Origin: Merdimmobilis hominis
GTDB taxonomy: Bacteria; Bacillota; Clostridia; Oscillospirales; Ruminococcaceae
Length of the DNA: 64,000 nt
NCBI RefSeq assembly: GCF_021109255.1
Contig: NZ_JAJODG010000002.1
Reading direction: 5' to 3' (one strand)
Made by a program: the position numbers and the translations under genes. Shown here one piece after another: positions 56,698 through 64,000 of the stretch; position 1 is the stretch's first letter; each line of letters opens with the position of its first letter. A model generated the notes under the pieces. That model did no database searches. It saw only the letters and a program-made list of their open reading frames with translations, and had not been told where the DNA came from.

Positions 56698-59052
56698 ATG
56701 AAAAAACGGGCAAACAGAATCCTATCTGCGATTCTGGCAGCTATGGTTGTTGTAACCATGAGCGGCATGACTGTCTTTGCTGAAGAGGTCAGTTCTGCCC
56801 CTGTAGCCCCCGAAGAGGGGAGCAGCAGCTCCGCTCCCGCAACCCCTGAAGGAGAGGATGCTTCCAGCTCCGCTCCCACAGTTCCCGAAGAGGAGAATAG
56901 CAGTTCTACTCCTACAGCCCCCGAAGGGGAGGATGCTTCCAGCTCCACCCCCACAGCCCCTGAAGGAGAAGATGCTTCCAGCTCTACTCCTGAAGTGCCC
57001 GGGGAGAGCAGCAGCTCTACCCCTACAGCTCCCCAGGAGCAGGTCCCGGCTCAGCCTTTGACCCCGGCTGCTCCCGCTCCCCAAGCGGAAACCGGCATTG
57101 CCATCGATGGCACCTCTTATGAGAGCATCGCAGCGGCCATTGAGGATGGCGACGGCAAGACCATTTCCATCACCAAGGATATCTCCGAGAACGTGGTGAT
57201 CCCGGAAAAAACAACCATCACCCTGGATATTGCCAGCGGTATAACCCTGTCTGGCAACGGTGACCACACCATCTCCAACAAAGGCACCCTGACCGTCACC
57301 GGTTCCGGCACAGTGGAAAATACTATCGGGAGCAGAGCGGCTTTGGCCAACTACCCCGGCGCCACCGCCACCCTGAAGGGCTGCACCTTTACTGGTAACA
57401 CATGGTATGTCATCAAAAACCTGGGCACACTCACCATGAGCGGCGCCGACCTGGTTCAGGAGCATGCTGGCTCCAGTGCCATTGACAACGGCTGGTATGG
57501 TAACAAAGGCAACGATCTAAACCTTAATTATCCCAGCAGCGCCAGCGTGAGCCTGACCATTGAAGGCGGCACCTTCTCCGGCGGCATGAACACCGTCAAG
57601 AACGACGACTTCGGCGTGCTGACCATTGAGGACGGCACCTTTAAGAATACGGTTGGCGCCATCGTCCTCAATTGGCACGAGGCCACCATCCATGGCGGTA
57701 CCTTCACTTTAGATAATGAAAACTATTCTGTACTTTCCAATGGCTTTTTAAGCGATAATGCGGACAAAGGCAAAATGACTGTCACTGGCGGTAGCTTCAC
57801 TGCTGCTAATGGCGGCAAAGGTTCTTTGCTTGGATTTGGCGGTGATTCTAAAAAGGGCGGTTCTCTCGAGATCACTGGCGGCACCTTCAATGGTGTGATC
57901 GCCACCGACTCCAGATATCCCTATACCCCCTCTATCTCCGGCGGCACCTTTAACAAAGAAGTCGATGCCAAATACCTGGCTGCCGGCTATGAGTGCAGAA
58001 AGTCCGGCGACAAATTTGTGGTAGTGAGCGCAGACAGCGGCGTTGATGTAGACCCCGCCCCCAGCACCCCCAAAGATGAAGTGACCATTCCCTCCGGTGC
58101 AACCGAGGAAGAGAAGAAGGCCATTGAAGAAGCCAAAAACGACCTGACCTCTCCCACCAACCCGGCTGCTACCACTGCGCCCACCGGCCTTGAGACTGTT
58201 GTGATCCCCGAAGAAGCGAAAAAAGCTGCGGAAGAGCAGAATGCCGCTGAGATCGAAGTGGTCATCTCCACTGTGGTGGAAGAAGTAGGGACCAAAGAAG
58301 TCAAAAATGAGGATGGCACCGTGTCTGTCGTTGTCACCTCTGTTCAGTTCGACGTAGAGCCCAAATGGGTCGTCGGCAATACAAGCGGCCTCATCTCGAA
58401 CCTGAACGGCAACACCATTACCTTCCGTCTGCCTGTTCCTTCCTCCGTCACCGCGAAGTATGCCAAAGTTGAGCACAAAGGCGACAAAACTCAGTATGTT
58501 GATATCCTGAGCGAAGGCGGCGCCAAATACGTTGAGCTGTCCGCCACCCACTTCAGCCCCTTCACCCTGACCTTCACCGATTCCAAACCCAGCTCTGGTG
58601 GTTCCAGCGGCCACAGCGGCGGCTCCTACCAGGATAAAGTCGATGACTTCTGGCAGGATGTGAAAGACCAGATCTCCGAGGCCAAAGACGGCGACACTAT
58701 CAAGATCGACGCTAAGAGCTACGAGAATATGCCCTGGACTGTTATGGAGCTGCTGGGGAAACACAATGTCACCCTGGTTATCGAGTGGGACGGCGGTGAT
58801 ACCATCACCATCCCCGCTGGCAAAGCCCAGTCCACAGAGGGTTCCCGCCTGTACTGGTCTCTCTCCTCGCTGGCAGAGCTGTACAAAGGCGAACAGCCTT
58901 CTGAAGACAAACCCGGCACAACCCCTGAACAGCCCTCTGAACCCGATAAGTCCAACCCCTCCACCGGCGATGCCTATCCTATGGCTGCTTTGATTACTGC
59001 CCTTGCCGCAGTATCTGTTGCCGGTGCGACCTTCTCCCGGAAACGCAGATAA
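56698..59052 (+). CDS. Large wall-anchored surface protein with Ser-rich repeats
   Basis: 784 residues. Signal peptide (MKKRANRILSAILAAMVVVTMSGMTVFAEE); a Ser/Thr/Pro/Glu block with repeats of the type PEGEDASSS(A/T)P; beta-helix-like repeats (GTLTVTGSGTVEN, LTIEGGTFSGG, LEITGGTFNG) suggesting a pectin-lyase-like adhesin or carbohydrate-binding fold; a mixed domain (VISTVVEEVGTKEVKNEDG, FDVEPKWVVGN); and a C-terminal sorting signal NPSTGD, hydrophobic stretch, RKRR. The motif NPxTG instead of LPxTG occurs in clostridial sortase substrates. AAGGAGG precedes the ATG. Role in adhesion is inferred. Confidence 0.85.
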   Translation: MKKRANRILSAILAAMVVVTMSGMTVFAEEVSSAPVAPEEGSSSSAPATPEGEDASSSAPTVPEEENSSSTPTAPEGEDASSSTPTAPEGEDASSSTPEVPGESSSSTPTAPQEQVPAQPLTPAAPAPQAETGIAIDGTSYESIAAAIEDGDGKTISITKDISENVVIPEKTTITLDIASGITLSGNGDHTISNKGTLTVTGSGTVENTIGSRAALANYPGATATLKGCTFTGNTWYVIKNLGTLTMSGADLVQEHAGSSAIDNGWYGNKGNDLNLNYPSSASVSLTIEGGTFSGGMNTVKNDDFGVLTIEDGTFKNTVGAIVLNWHEATIHGGTFTLDNENYSVLSNGFLSDNADKGKMTVTGGSFTAANGGKGSLLGFGGDSKKGGSLEITGGTFNGVIATDSRYPYTPSISGGTFNKEVDAKYLAAGYECRKSGDKFVVVSADSGVDVDPAPSTPKDEVTIPSGATEEEKKAIEEAKNDLTSPTNPAATTAPTGLETVVIPEEAKKAAEEQNAAEIEVVISTVVEEVGTKEVKNEDGTVSVVVTSVQFDVEPKWVVGNTSGLISNLNGNTITFRLPVPSSVTAKYAKVEHKGDKTQYVDILSEGGAKYVELSATHFSPFTLTFTDSKPSSGGSSGHSGGSYQDKVDDFWQDVKDQISEAKDGDTIKIDAKSYENMPWTVMELLGKHNVTLVIEWDGGDTITIPAGKAQSTEGSRLYWSLSSLAELYKGEQPSEDKPGTTPEQPSEPDKSNPSTGDAYPMAALITALAAVSVAGATFSRKRR

Positions 59053-59084
59053 TCTCTACATAATTTAACAAAATCAGAGATTCC

Positions 59085-59116
59085 AAAAAAGGTGCGGCAA
59101 CTGCCGCACCTTTTTT
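59085..59116 (+). terminator. Terminator of the wall-protein gene
   Basis: AAAAAAGGTGCGGCA and TGCCGCACCTTTTTT pair with a minimal loop; T run follows. Confidence 0.93.
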
Positions 59117-59214
59117 TCATGGGTTTCGGTCATCGAACCATAATTATCTTAAGGCTCTTCCCTCTTTGCTGCAACAAGGCCACCCTCATCCGGCGGGCAA
59201 ATTTTCCCCATTTG

Positions 59215-59272
59215 GGTTGACATTTGTCTACCTATAGTCTATACTAGAATTAAAGGTAGACATTTGTATACC
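59215..59272 (+). promoter_or_regulatory. BlaI operators and promoter
   Basis: TTGACA (59217-59222), 17 bases, TATACT (59240-59245). Two related near-palindromes flank it: GGTTGACATTTGTCTACC (59215-59232), which covers the -35, and GGTAGACATTTGTATACC (59255-59272), just after the transcription start; both follow the GGTNNACA...TGTNNACC plan expected of BlaI/MecI sites, with centres 40 bases apart. Confidence 0.85.
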
Positions 59273-59300
59273 AAATTAAATGAACGGAAGGAGTGATCCC

Positions 59301-59681
59301 ATGCAGACCGTCAATCTATCGGACAGCGAGTGGAAATTGATGAACCTGCTGTGGGCAGATGCCCCCCGCACCATCACCGAATTGGTGTACCAGCTTAAGG
59401 AGGACACCGGTTGGAGCAAGCACACGGTGATCAGCATGCTCTCCCGGCTGGAGGCCAAAGGAGCAGTGCGCCATGAGGAAGGCGCCCGCGCCAAACAGTT
59501 TTACCCGACCATCGACCCGGAGGGGACCAAAATCCGGGAGACACAAAGCTTCTTGGAACGGCTTTACAATGGCAGCCTTGGCCTAATGCTCAACACCTTG
59601 GTGCAGGAACGGGAGATCTCCAAAGAGGAAATCGACGAACTCTATGCCATTTTAAAGAAAGCGGAGGAGGAGCAGCCATGA
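59301..59681 (+). CDS. blaI: BlaI/MecI-family repressor
   Basis: 126 residues. Winged helix NLSDSEWKLMNLLWADAPRTITELVYQL, then SKHTVISMLSRLEAKGAVRHEE, and a C-terminal dimerisation/cleavage region (LVQEREISKEEIDELYAILKKAEEE). AAGGAG is seven bases before the ATG at 59301; an earlier ATG lacks a site. Represses its own operon through the two operators upstream; stop overlaps the blaR1-like start by four bases. Confidence 0.93.
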   Translation: MQTVNLSDSEWKLMNLLWADAPRTITELVYQLKEDTGWSKHTVISMLSRLEAKGAVRHEEGARAKQFYPTIDPEGTKIRETQSFLERLYNGSLGLMLNTLVQEREISKEEIDELYAILKKAEEEQP

Positions 59682-62077
59682 TAGAACAGCTTATCACTTC
59701 ATCCTTCCTCATCCTGGCGGTGCTGCTGCTGCGGATGCTGCTCCGCGGGCGGGTCAGCCGGCGTATGCTGTATGGTCTGTGGCTGGTGGTGGCTCTGCGG
59801 CTTCTTCTGCCCATTTCAATCCCCTCTCCCGTCAGTGTCATGAATGCGGTAGACCCTTCCGGAGCACAGCAATTTATCAACCAGCAGGTCATCCGGGTCA
59901 ACCCGGACCTTTCCGATGCCCTTTCCACAGAGGAAGATTCCCCTTCAAGGGAACCTGCGGCCTCCCCCATTTCTAGGGGAATGCTGCTGCACGCAGTATG
60001 GCTGGGGGGAGCCGTTGCCACCGGACTCACCTTTGCTGTGGTGAACCTTTCCTTCTCCCGGCGGCTGCGGCGCCAACGACAGCCTTTTGATGCGCCCGGA
60101 TGCCCTCTGCCGGTTTATCTGGCAAAGGATATCCCCTCCCCTTGCCTCTTCGGCCTCTTGCGGCCCAGCATCTACATTTCCCCCCAGGCGGCAGAGGATG
60201 AGAGCACCCTGTCCCATGTTCTCACCCACGAGTATTGCCACTTCCGCCAATGGGATCATATCTGGTCGTTGGTGCGGACACTATGTTTGTCCCTCTATTG
60301 GTTCCACCCCTTGGTGTGGGCCGCTGCTGCCTATAGCCGGTCTGACTGTGAATTGGCCTGTGACGAACTCGCGGTAGCCACCCTGGGGGAGGAACAAAAG
60401 CTGGCCTACAGCAGAACCCTGGTGGAGCTGGTGCGGGAGAAGCCCCGGTTCTCCCACCTGGCCTACACCGCCACCACTATGGCCTTGGGCCAAAGCAATA
60501 TGAAGGAGCGGATTCTTATGATCGTCAAATCCCCCAAGACCTCTTGTTCGGCGCTGGCGGCTGTCCTGGTATGCCTTGCCCTGCTGGTGAGCTGTACCTT
60601 TACCGGCAAAACCCTCACTGGGGCACAGGCTGTGGACAGTTTGGAACAGAGCATCCATTTCCAGGACAACAGCATCGCGTTCACCCTGCCCGCCGGTTAT
60701 GCCAATGCCGAAGATTGGAACATCCAGGTCTACGGCAGGGCCGGAATGGACGGCGCAGGTATGAGCATCCACTTATTCGAAGCGGAAAACAGCGACCGCA
60801 GCTGGCAAGCGGGCAAGACCTACACCATCGACTTGGCAGAAGCACAGTACCTAGAGCTCTCTATGGATATCTCCCTATACAGTGACGAATCTCTTTCCCG
60901 CACGGTAGACCTTTTGGCCAAAACTGGAGGCGATACCACCTTACATGGTTACAACACCGTCTACGTCACCTTCCCCGCTTACCAGGACGGGCGCACGGCA
61001 GACAACAGCTTCCAGTATGATACACAGCCATTTGACGCAGTCCTGCAGCTCCCGCAAAACTGGAAGGTCTCCCTCCCCGCTCGGGAAGAACGGGCAACTG
61101 GCGGCCCCCTTTGGACCTCGGTGGAAATCTATGATGAAAATGGCCCGGTGGCCACCATGGGGTTCTCCCGCTATGAGCGGTACGAAGGCGGCGATTTGCC
61201 CCGGGAGGAATACTACAAGGCCGTATACCCCAACCTGCGCCTTGGCAGTTTTGTGAACTGGGGGGATTACACCCCGGTGCGCACCGAGGAGGGCTCAGAA
61301 AGCGCCCTGGCCACCGTCACCTATTTAAACCCCACTCAGCTGGAGAACCATCCTGGAGCCATGGCAGAAGTTCCTCAGATTCAAGTTCCCGGTATTCTCT
61401 GCTACAACGATGACCTTACTGTCTATACAGCCATACAATTCGCTGAGGGCTATGGGGTGGATGAGGGGACCCTTCGCACCATCGCCCAAAGCCTGCATCT
61501 GATCCCTTCTGAATATGGGCTGAGCGGCAAACGCTTTGGCGATGCCTACGCCGACCGGGATTACAGCGGCATTCAAGTATTGGATGCTGATGGAAACGAT
61601 GTATCCAAAATCCTAATCGACCTGTGGTATTGTGCCAGCGACGCTTATGACGTAGACGGAATGGTGGTGTTTGAGACCGGGGATTGGGTCAGCCTTTTGG
61701 ATAACCATCCCCAGTTCATCGAACTGACCAATTATGATGAAGTGCTCCCGAAGATTTTCACCCCCCGCGCCATCGCCCAATATGAAGCCAGCGATGTCGT
61801 CCTCATTCAAAAGACCGCTGACGGCAAAGTATACCGTTTAGGGCCATGGCGCACCGGCTACTCCTACGCATGGGCGCTGACTGACCTGCGCGGGTTAGAG
61901 GTTCAGCCGGATCGAATTGTGGCAGAGGCCACCTATATCAAAAATCCCGGGTACGCTGGCGCCGGCGAGGACCCCGCCTATGTCCCGGAATATGATACGG
62001 TTCCATTCACTGTTGTCAAACAAAACGGTATCTGGCTGGTGGACGATTACACCTACCCAGAGCGCAAGAATGGATAG
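59678..62077 (+). CDS. BlaR1-like M56 sensor protease with unusual extracellular domain
   Basis: 799 residues. N-terminal membrane domain with the M56 metalloprotease motif HEYCH (H184-E185-x-x-H188) and CELACDELAVATLG; a last membrane segment around 289-307 (SCSALAAVLVCLALLVSC). The approximately 490-residue outer part (VDSLEQSIHFQDNSIAFTLPAGYA..., YSYAWALTDLRGLEVQPDR) lacks the penicillin-binding S-x-x-K / SxN / KTG pattern of true BlaR1, so the signal sensed is probably not a beta-lactam. On activation the M56 domain would trigger cleavage of the BlaI repressor. No beta-lactamase gene is adjacent; the pair may control only itself or remote targets. Confidence 0.88.
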   Translation: MIEQLITSSFLILAVLLLRMLLRGRVSRRMLYGLWLVVALRLLLPISIPSPVSVMNAVDPSGAQQFINQQVIRVNPDLSDALSTEEDSPSREPAASPISRGMLLHAVWLGGAVATGLTFAVVNLSFSRRLRRQRQPFDAPGCPLPVYLAKDIPSPCLFGLLRPSIYISPQAAEDESTLSHVLTHEYCHFRQWDHIWSLVRTLCLSLYWFHPLVWAAAAYSRSDCELACDELAVATLGEEQKLAYSRTLVELVREKPRFSHLAYTATTMALGQSNMKERILMIVKSPKTSCSALAAVLVCLALLVSCTFTGKTLTGAQAVDSLEQSIHFQDNSIAFTLPAGYANAEDWNIQVYGRAGMDGAGMSIHLFEAENSDRSWQAGKTYTIDLAEAQYLELSMDISLYSDESLSRTVDLLAKTGGDTTLHGYNTVYVTFPAYQDGRTADNSFQYDTQPFDAVLQLPQNWKVSLPAREERATGGPLWTSVEIYDENGPVATMGFSRYERYEGGDLPREEYYKAVYPNLRLGSFVNWGDYTPVRTEEGSESALATVTYLNPTQLENHPGAMAEVPQIQVPGILCYNDDLTVYTAIQFAEGYGVDEGTLRTIAQSLHLIPSEYGLSGKRFGDAYADRDYSGIQVLDADGNDVSKILIDLWYCASDAYDVDGMVVFETGDWVSLLDNHPQFIELTNYDEVLPKIFTPRAIAQYEASDVVLIQKTADGKVYRLGPWRTGYSYAWALTDLRGLEVQPDRIVAEATYIKNPGYAGAGEDPAYVPEYDTVPFTVVKQNGIWLVDDYTYPERKNG

Positions 62078-62159
62078 GTACCCCAGTTCTTGCATCCATG
62101 CCATCCATAAAGGATGCTGTTTGAAAGCTATCCAAATACACAGCTAAGAAAACTACAAA

Positions 62160-62198
62160 GCCGCCCCCAACCATCATAAAATTCTGGTTGGGGGCGGC
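62160..62198 (+). terminator. Terminator of the blaI-blaR1 operon
   Basis: GCCGCCCCCAACCA and TGGTTGGGGGCGGC form a perfect 14-bp stem, loop of about 11; CATTATTTT follows, so the T tract is weak. Confidence 0.75.
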
Positions 62199-62323
62199 CA
62201 TTATTTTGGGGGATCAAAAGCTAAAATCAGTCCGGCAGGCCCTCGCCCTACCTGTTGGAGAAGCTCTCAGAGCAGGTCTCCGACCAAAATATAGAGCGGC
62301 CTAATGTAGGCAGTTTACAAAAA
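62199..62323. other. Spacer with no recognised feature
   Basis: No supported ORF, RNA or repeat in this stretch between the blaR1 terminator and the tRNA-Gln terminator. Confidence 0.4.
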
Positions 62324-62371
62324 AAGAAACCTTGAAAAACCGCTTTCTCAAGCTATTTTCCAAGGTTTCTT
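62324..62371 (-). terminator. Terminator of tRNA-Gln
   Basis: On the minus strand AAGAAACCTTG and CAAGGTTTCTT pair, then TTTTTTG. The loop is large. Confidence 0.75.
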
Positions 62372-62374
62372 CAT

Positions 62375-62449
62375 TGGTTGCCCGACTAGGATTCGAACCC
62401 AGACAAACAGAGTCAGAGTCTGTCGTGCTACCTTTACACAATCGGGCAA
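62375..62449 (-). tRNA. tRNA-Gln, anticodon CTG
   Basis: 75 bases with encoded CCA. Acceptor TTGCCCG / CGGGCAA; anticodon stem ACAGA/TCTGT with loop CTCTGAC, anticodon CTG (Gln, CAG); T-loop TTCGAAT. Confidence 0.95.
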
Positions 62450-62628
62450 CAACCAATCGTTTGAAGTATTCCCTCAATCGACTTTATTATTATACTATGC
62501 CAGCCACTATTTGTCAACCTATTATTTGGGATTTTTTCTCTTTTTCTTCATAGGCCCCAACTCGCCCATTTTCGGGAAAATAGCCATTTTCTTTCCTGCA
62601 ATCCGCCAAAATATTTCTTTCAGAAACA

Positions 62629-62657
62629 TTGCCATTCCCACCGGATCTTGCTAAAAT
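62629..62657 (+). promoter_or_regulatory. Promoter of pyrB
   Basis: TTGCCA (62629-62634), 17 bases, TAAAAT (62652-62657). A start of transcription near 62664 leaves too little room for the first ATG at 62671 and supports the ATG at 62689. Confidence 0.8.
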
Positions 62658-62688
62658 GGTAGGAGATAAAATGAAAGGAAGTAATGCA

Positions 62689-63756
62689 ATGCGTGCAAAA
62701 AACATCATCGATTTGACCGACCTTTCGTTGGAGGAACTGACGGCAGTCATCGACCAGGCACTGGAGATCAAAAAAAATCCTGCCGCCTATGCAGACCGCT
62801 GCAAGGGCAAAATCCTTGCCACCCTGTTTTATGAGCCCTCCACCCGGACACGCAACTCCTTCCAAACCGCTATGCTGCGGTTGGGCGGCCAGGTGATCGG
62901 GTTTGACAACCCCATGAGCACTTCCGTCTCCAAGGGGGAAACTCTGAAAGACACCACCATCATCATGAGCGGCTATGCGGATATTATCGCCATGCGCCAC
63001 CCCATGGAGGGCGCTGCCAAAGCCGCGGCATTGTATGCTTCCTGCCCTGTCATCAACGCCGGAGATGGCGGCCATCTCCACCCCACCCAGACCCTCACTG
63101 ACCTGGTTACCCTCAAAGATCAGAAAGGCACCTTGGAGGGCCTCACAATTGGCCTGTGCGGCGACCTAAAGAACGGCCGCACCGTCCACTCCCTGTGCAA
63201 CAGTATGGCCAAATTCGGCTTGAAGGCCCACTTTGTCTTTATCTCCACCAAGGAGCTGACCATGCCAGAATACATCACCGAAATCCTGGATCACTCCCCC
63301 TGCACCTACAGTTTCTGTGATTCCCTGGAGGAGGCTATCCCCTCCTTGGATGTCCTCTACATGACCCGTATCCAGAAGGAACGGTTTGATTCCCTGGAGG
63401 AGTATGAGCGGCTGAAAAATGTTTATGTCCTGGACCCTGAGAAGATGAAAAAAGCCAAAGCCGACCTCATCGTCCTCCATCCCCTGCCCCGGGTGGACGA
63501 GATCACCAATGAAGTGGATGACGATCCCCGCGCCTTGTACTTCTACCAGGCTAAATGCGGCGTCTACGCCCGGATGTCCCTCATTCTCCACCTGCTGGAA
63601 GAAACCCCTGCCCAAGGCATTACCTTTGGCGGCGAGGATGCTTCCTTCCGCTGCCCCAACCCCAAATGCATCACCAAGAGCGAAGGATACCTTCCCCATG
63701 CCTGCCACAAAGACGGGGAACACACCTGCTGCGAATACTGTGACGCCCGCATCTAA
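62689..63756 (+). CDS. pyrB: Aspartate carbamoyltransferase with PyrI-like zinc tail
   Basis: 355 residues. Carbamoyl-phosphate motif STRTRNS (51-57), SVSKGET loop (79-85), HPMEG, HLHPTQTLTDL and the aspartate-side HPLPRVDEI: a complete catalytic chain catalysing the first committed step of pyrimidine synthesis. After the usual end it continues into FRCPNPKC (C322, C327) and CEYC (C348, C351), the C-x4-C / C-x2-C zinc pattern found at the C-terminus of the separate regulatory chain PyrI, without the rest of PyrI. AAGGAAG is seven bases before the ATG; an ATG 18 bases earlier is less likely because of promoter position. Terminator follows. Confidence 0.93.
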   Translation: MRAKNIIDLTDLSLEELTAVIDQALEIKKNPAAYADRCKGKILATLFYEPSTRTRNSFQTAMLRLGGQVIGFDNPMSTSVSKGETLKDTTIIMSGYADIIAMRHPMEGAAKAAALYASCPVINAGDGGHLHPTQTLTDLVTLKDQKGTLEGLTIGLCGDLKNGRTVHSLCNSMAKFGLKAHFVFISTKELTMPEYITEILDHSPCTYSFCDSLEEAIPSLDVLYMTRIQKERFDSLEEYERLKNVYVLDPEKMKKAKADLIVLHPLPRVDEITNEVDDDPRALYFYQAKCGVYARMSLILHLLEETPAQGITFGGEDASFRCPNPKCITKSEGYLPHACHKDGEHTCCEYCDARI

Positions 63757-63780
63757 TGAAAAGGTGAAGTCCTACCAAGG

Positions 63781-63811
63781 AACCGGTATGGCTTTCGTTG
63801 CCATACCGGTT
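63781..63811 (+). terminator. Terminator of pyrB
   Basis: AACCGGTATGGC and GCCATACCGGTT pair, followed by TTTTTC; 24 bases after the stop. Confidence 0.93.
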
Positions 63812-63930
63812 TTTTCAAAAAATCCATTGGGCTGCCCTGCAATTTGGCATAAAAGCGCGGTAGAATGCCTACTGCCCTCATAATTAGAGGATTTTTGTGA
63901 AAACTAGCCCCGAAAGGCACGCCTAAGGTA

Positions 63931-63959
63931 TTGCAATTCATACCATTCTGGTGTATGAT
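63931..63959 (+). promoter_or_regulatory. Promoter reading out of the window
   Basis: TTGCAA (63931-63936), 17 bases, TATGAT (63954-63959), directed to the right. No start codon with a ribosome-binding site is visible before the window ends. Confidence 0.65.
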
Positions 63960-64000
63960 TAGGATGTGCTAAATTTTGCATATAAGGGCGAACGCTTCCG

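Noticed and set aside
59678..62077. Annotating the protease as a true beta-lactam sensor
   Set aside because: The outer domain lacks the penicillin-binding motifs, and no beta-lactamase gene is adjacent.

Overview
The window reads as a chromosomal segment of a GC-rich, anaerobic, Gram-positive (monoderm) member of the Clostridia, most likely Oscillospirales/Oscillospiraceae. Evidence: clostridial gene orders (rplU-prp-rpmA then obg; metNIQ behind a T-box), an L27 with the Firmicutes cleavable N-terminus, a one-cluster ferredoxin, reverse rubrerythrin, a C_GCAxxG_C_C protein, a BclA-like collagen protein (suggesting spores) and an NPxTG-type wall-sorting signal. Nearly every base is accounted for by host-type genes. 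I see no rRNA, CRISPR array, insertion sequence or prophage. The species assignment is inference.

Layout. 0.3-4 kb: D-amino-acid catabolism (D-serine dehydratase, D-aminoacylase) with an XRE-cupin regulator. 4.3-7 kb: rubrerythrin, a NERD protein, a 40-residue basic protein and a YitT protein. 7-13.6 kb: housekeeping (Mini-III, Obg, L27, Prp, L21, Lgt, two M16 proteins linked to EF-P modification). 13.8-21.1 kb: one giant cyclic beta-glucan synthase-like gene. 21.2-25.1 kb: potABCD polyamine importer behind a possibly structured leader. 25.7-27.4 kb: YbaK, two identical tRNA-Pro(GGG) genes in inverted orientation, and a DUF4491 protein. 27.5-30.5 kb: Met T-box and metNIQ. 30.5-34.3 kb: redox proteins, YqeY, DUF6054, CCA-adding enzyme and a small membrane protein. 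34.4-39 kb: heterodimeric ABC exporter and its MarR regulator. 39.3-45.5 kb: aspartase, tRNA-Pro(CGG), a 2-hydroxyacid dehydrogenase, an M20 amidohydrolase and superoxide dismutase. 45.7-50.4 kb: a collagen-like spore-surface candidate and a partner sharing its N-terminus, then a Gate-type membrane protein with an amidohydrolase. 50.5-56.3 kb: a zinc-ribbon protein and a MarR-RND efflux cluster. 56.7-62.1 kb: a large wall-anchored protein and a BlaI/BlaR1-like pair with an unusual sensor. 62.4-63.8 kb: tRNA-Gln(CTG) and pyrB carrying a PyrI-like zinc tail.

Transcription units are compact: promoters of the TTGACA-17-TATAAT type and strong intrinsic terminators frame most of them, and genes in operons overlap or lie within a few bases. 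Several genes appear to start at TTG or GTG behind a strong Shine-Dalgarno site, so starts were chosen from ribosome-binding sites rather than from the longest frame. The observations most worth following are: mrnC has no ordinary start codon in frame; PyrB carries a PyrI zinc motif; BlaR1 lacks a recognisable beta-lactam sensor but has two clean BlaI operators; the collagen-like gene and its neighbour share the N-terminus MNIYR; a multi-stem leader precedes potABCD; and a leader element recurs upstream of unrelated operons. I did not find a single obvious new multi-gene system.
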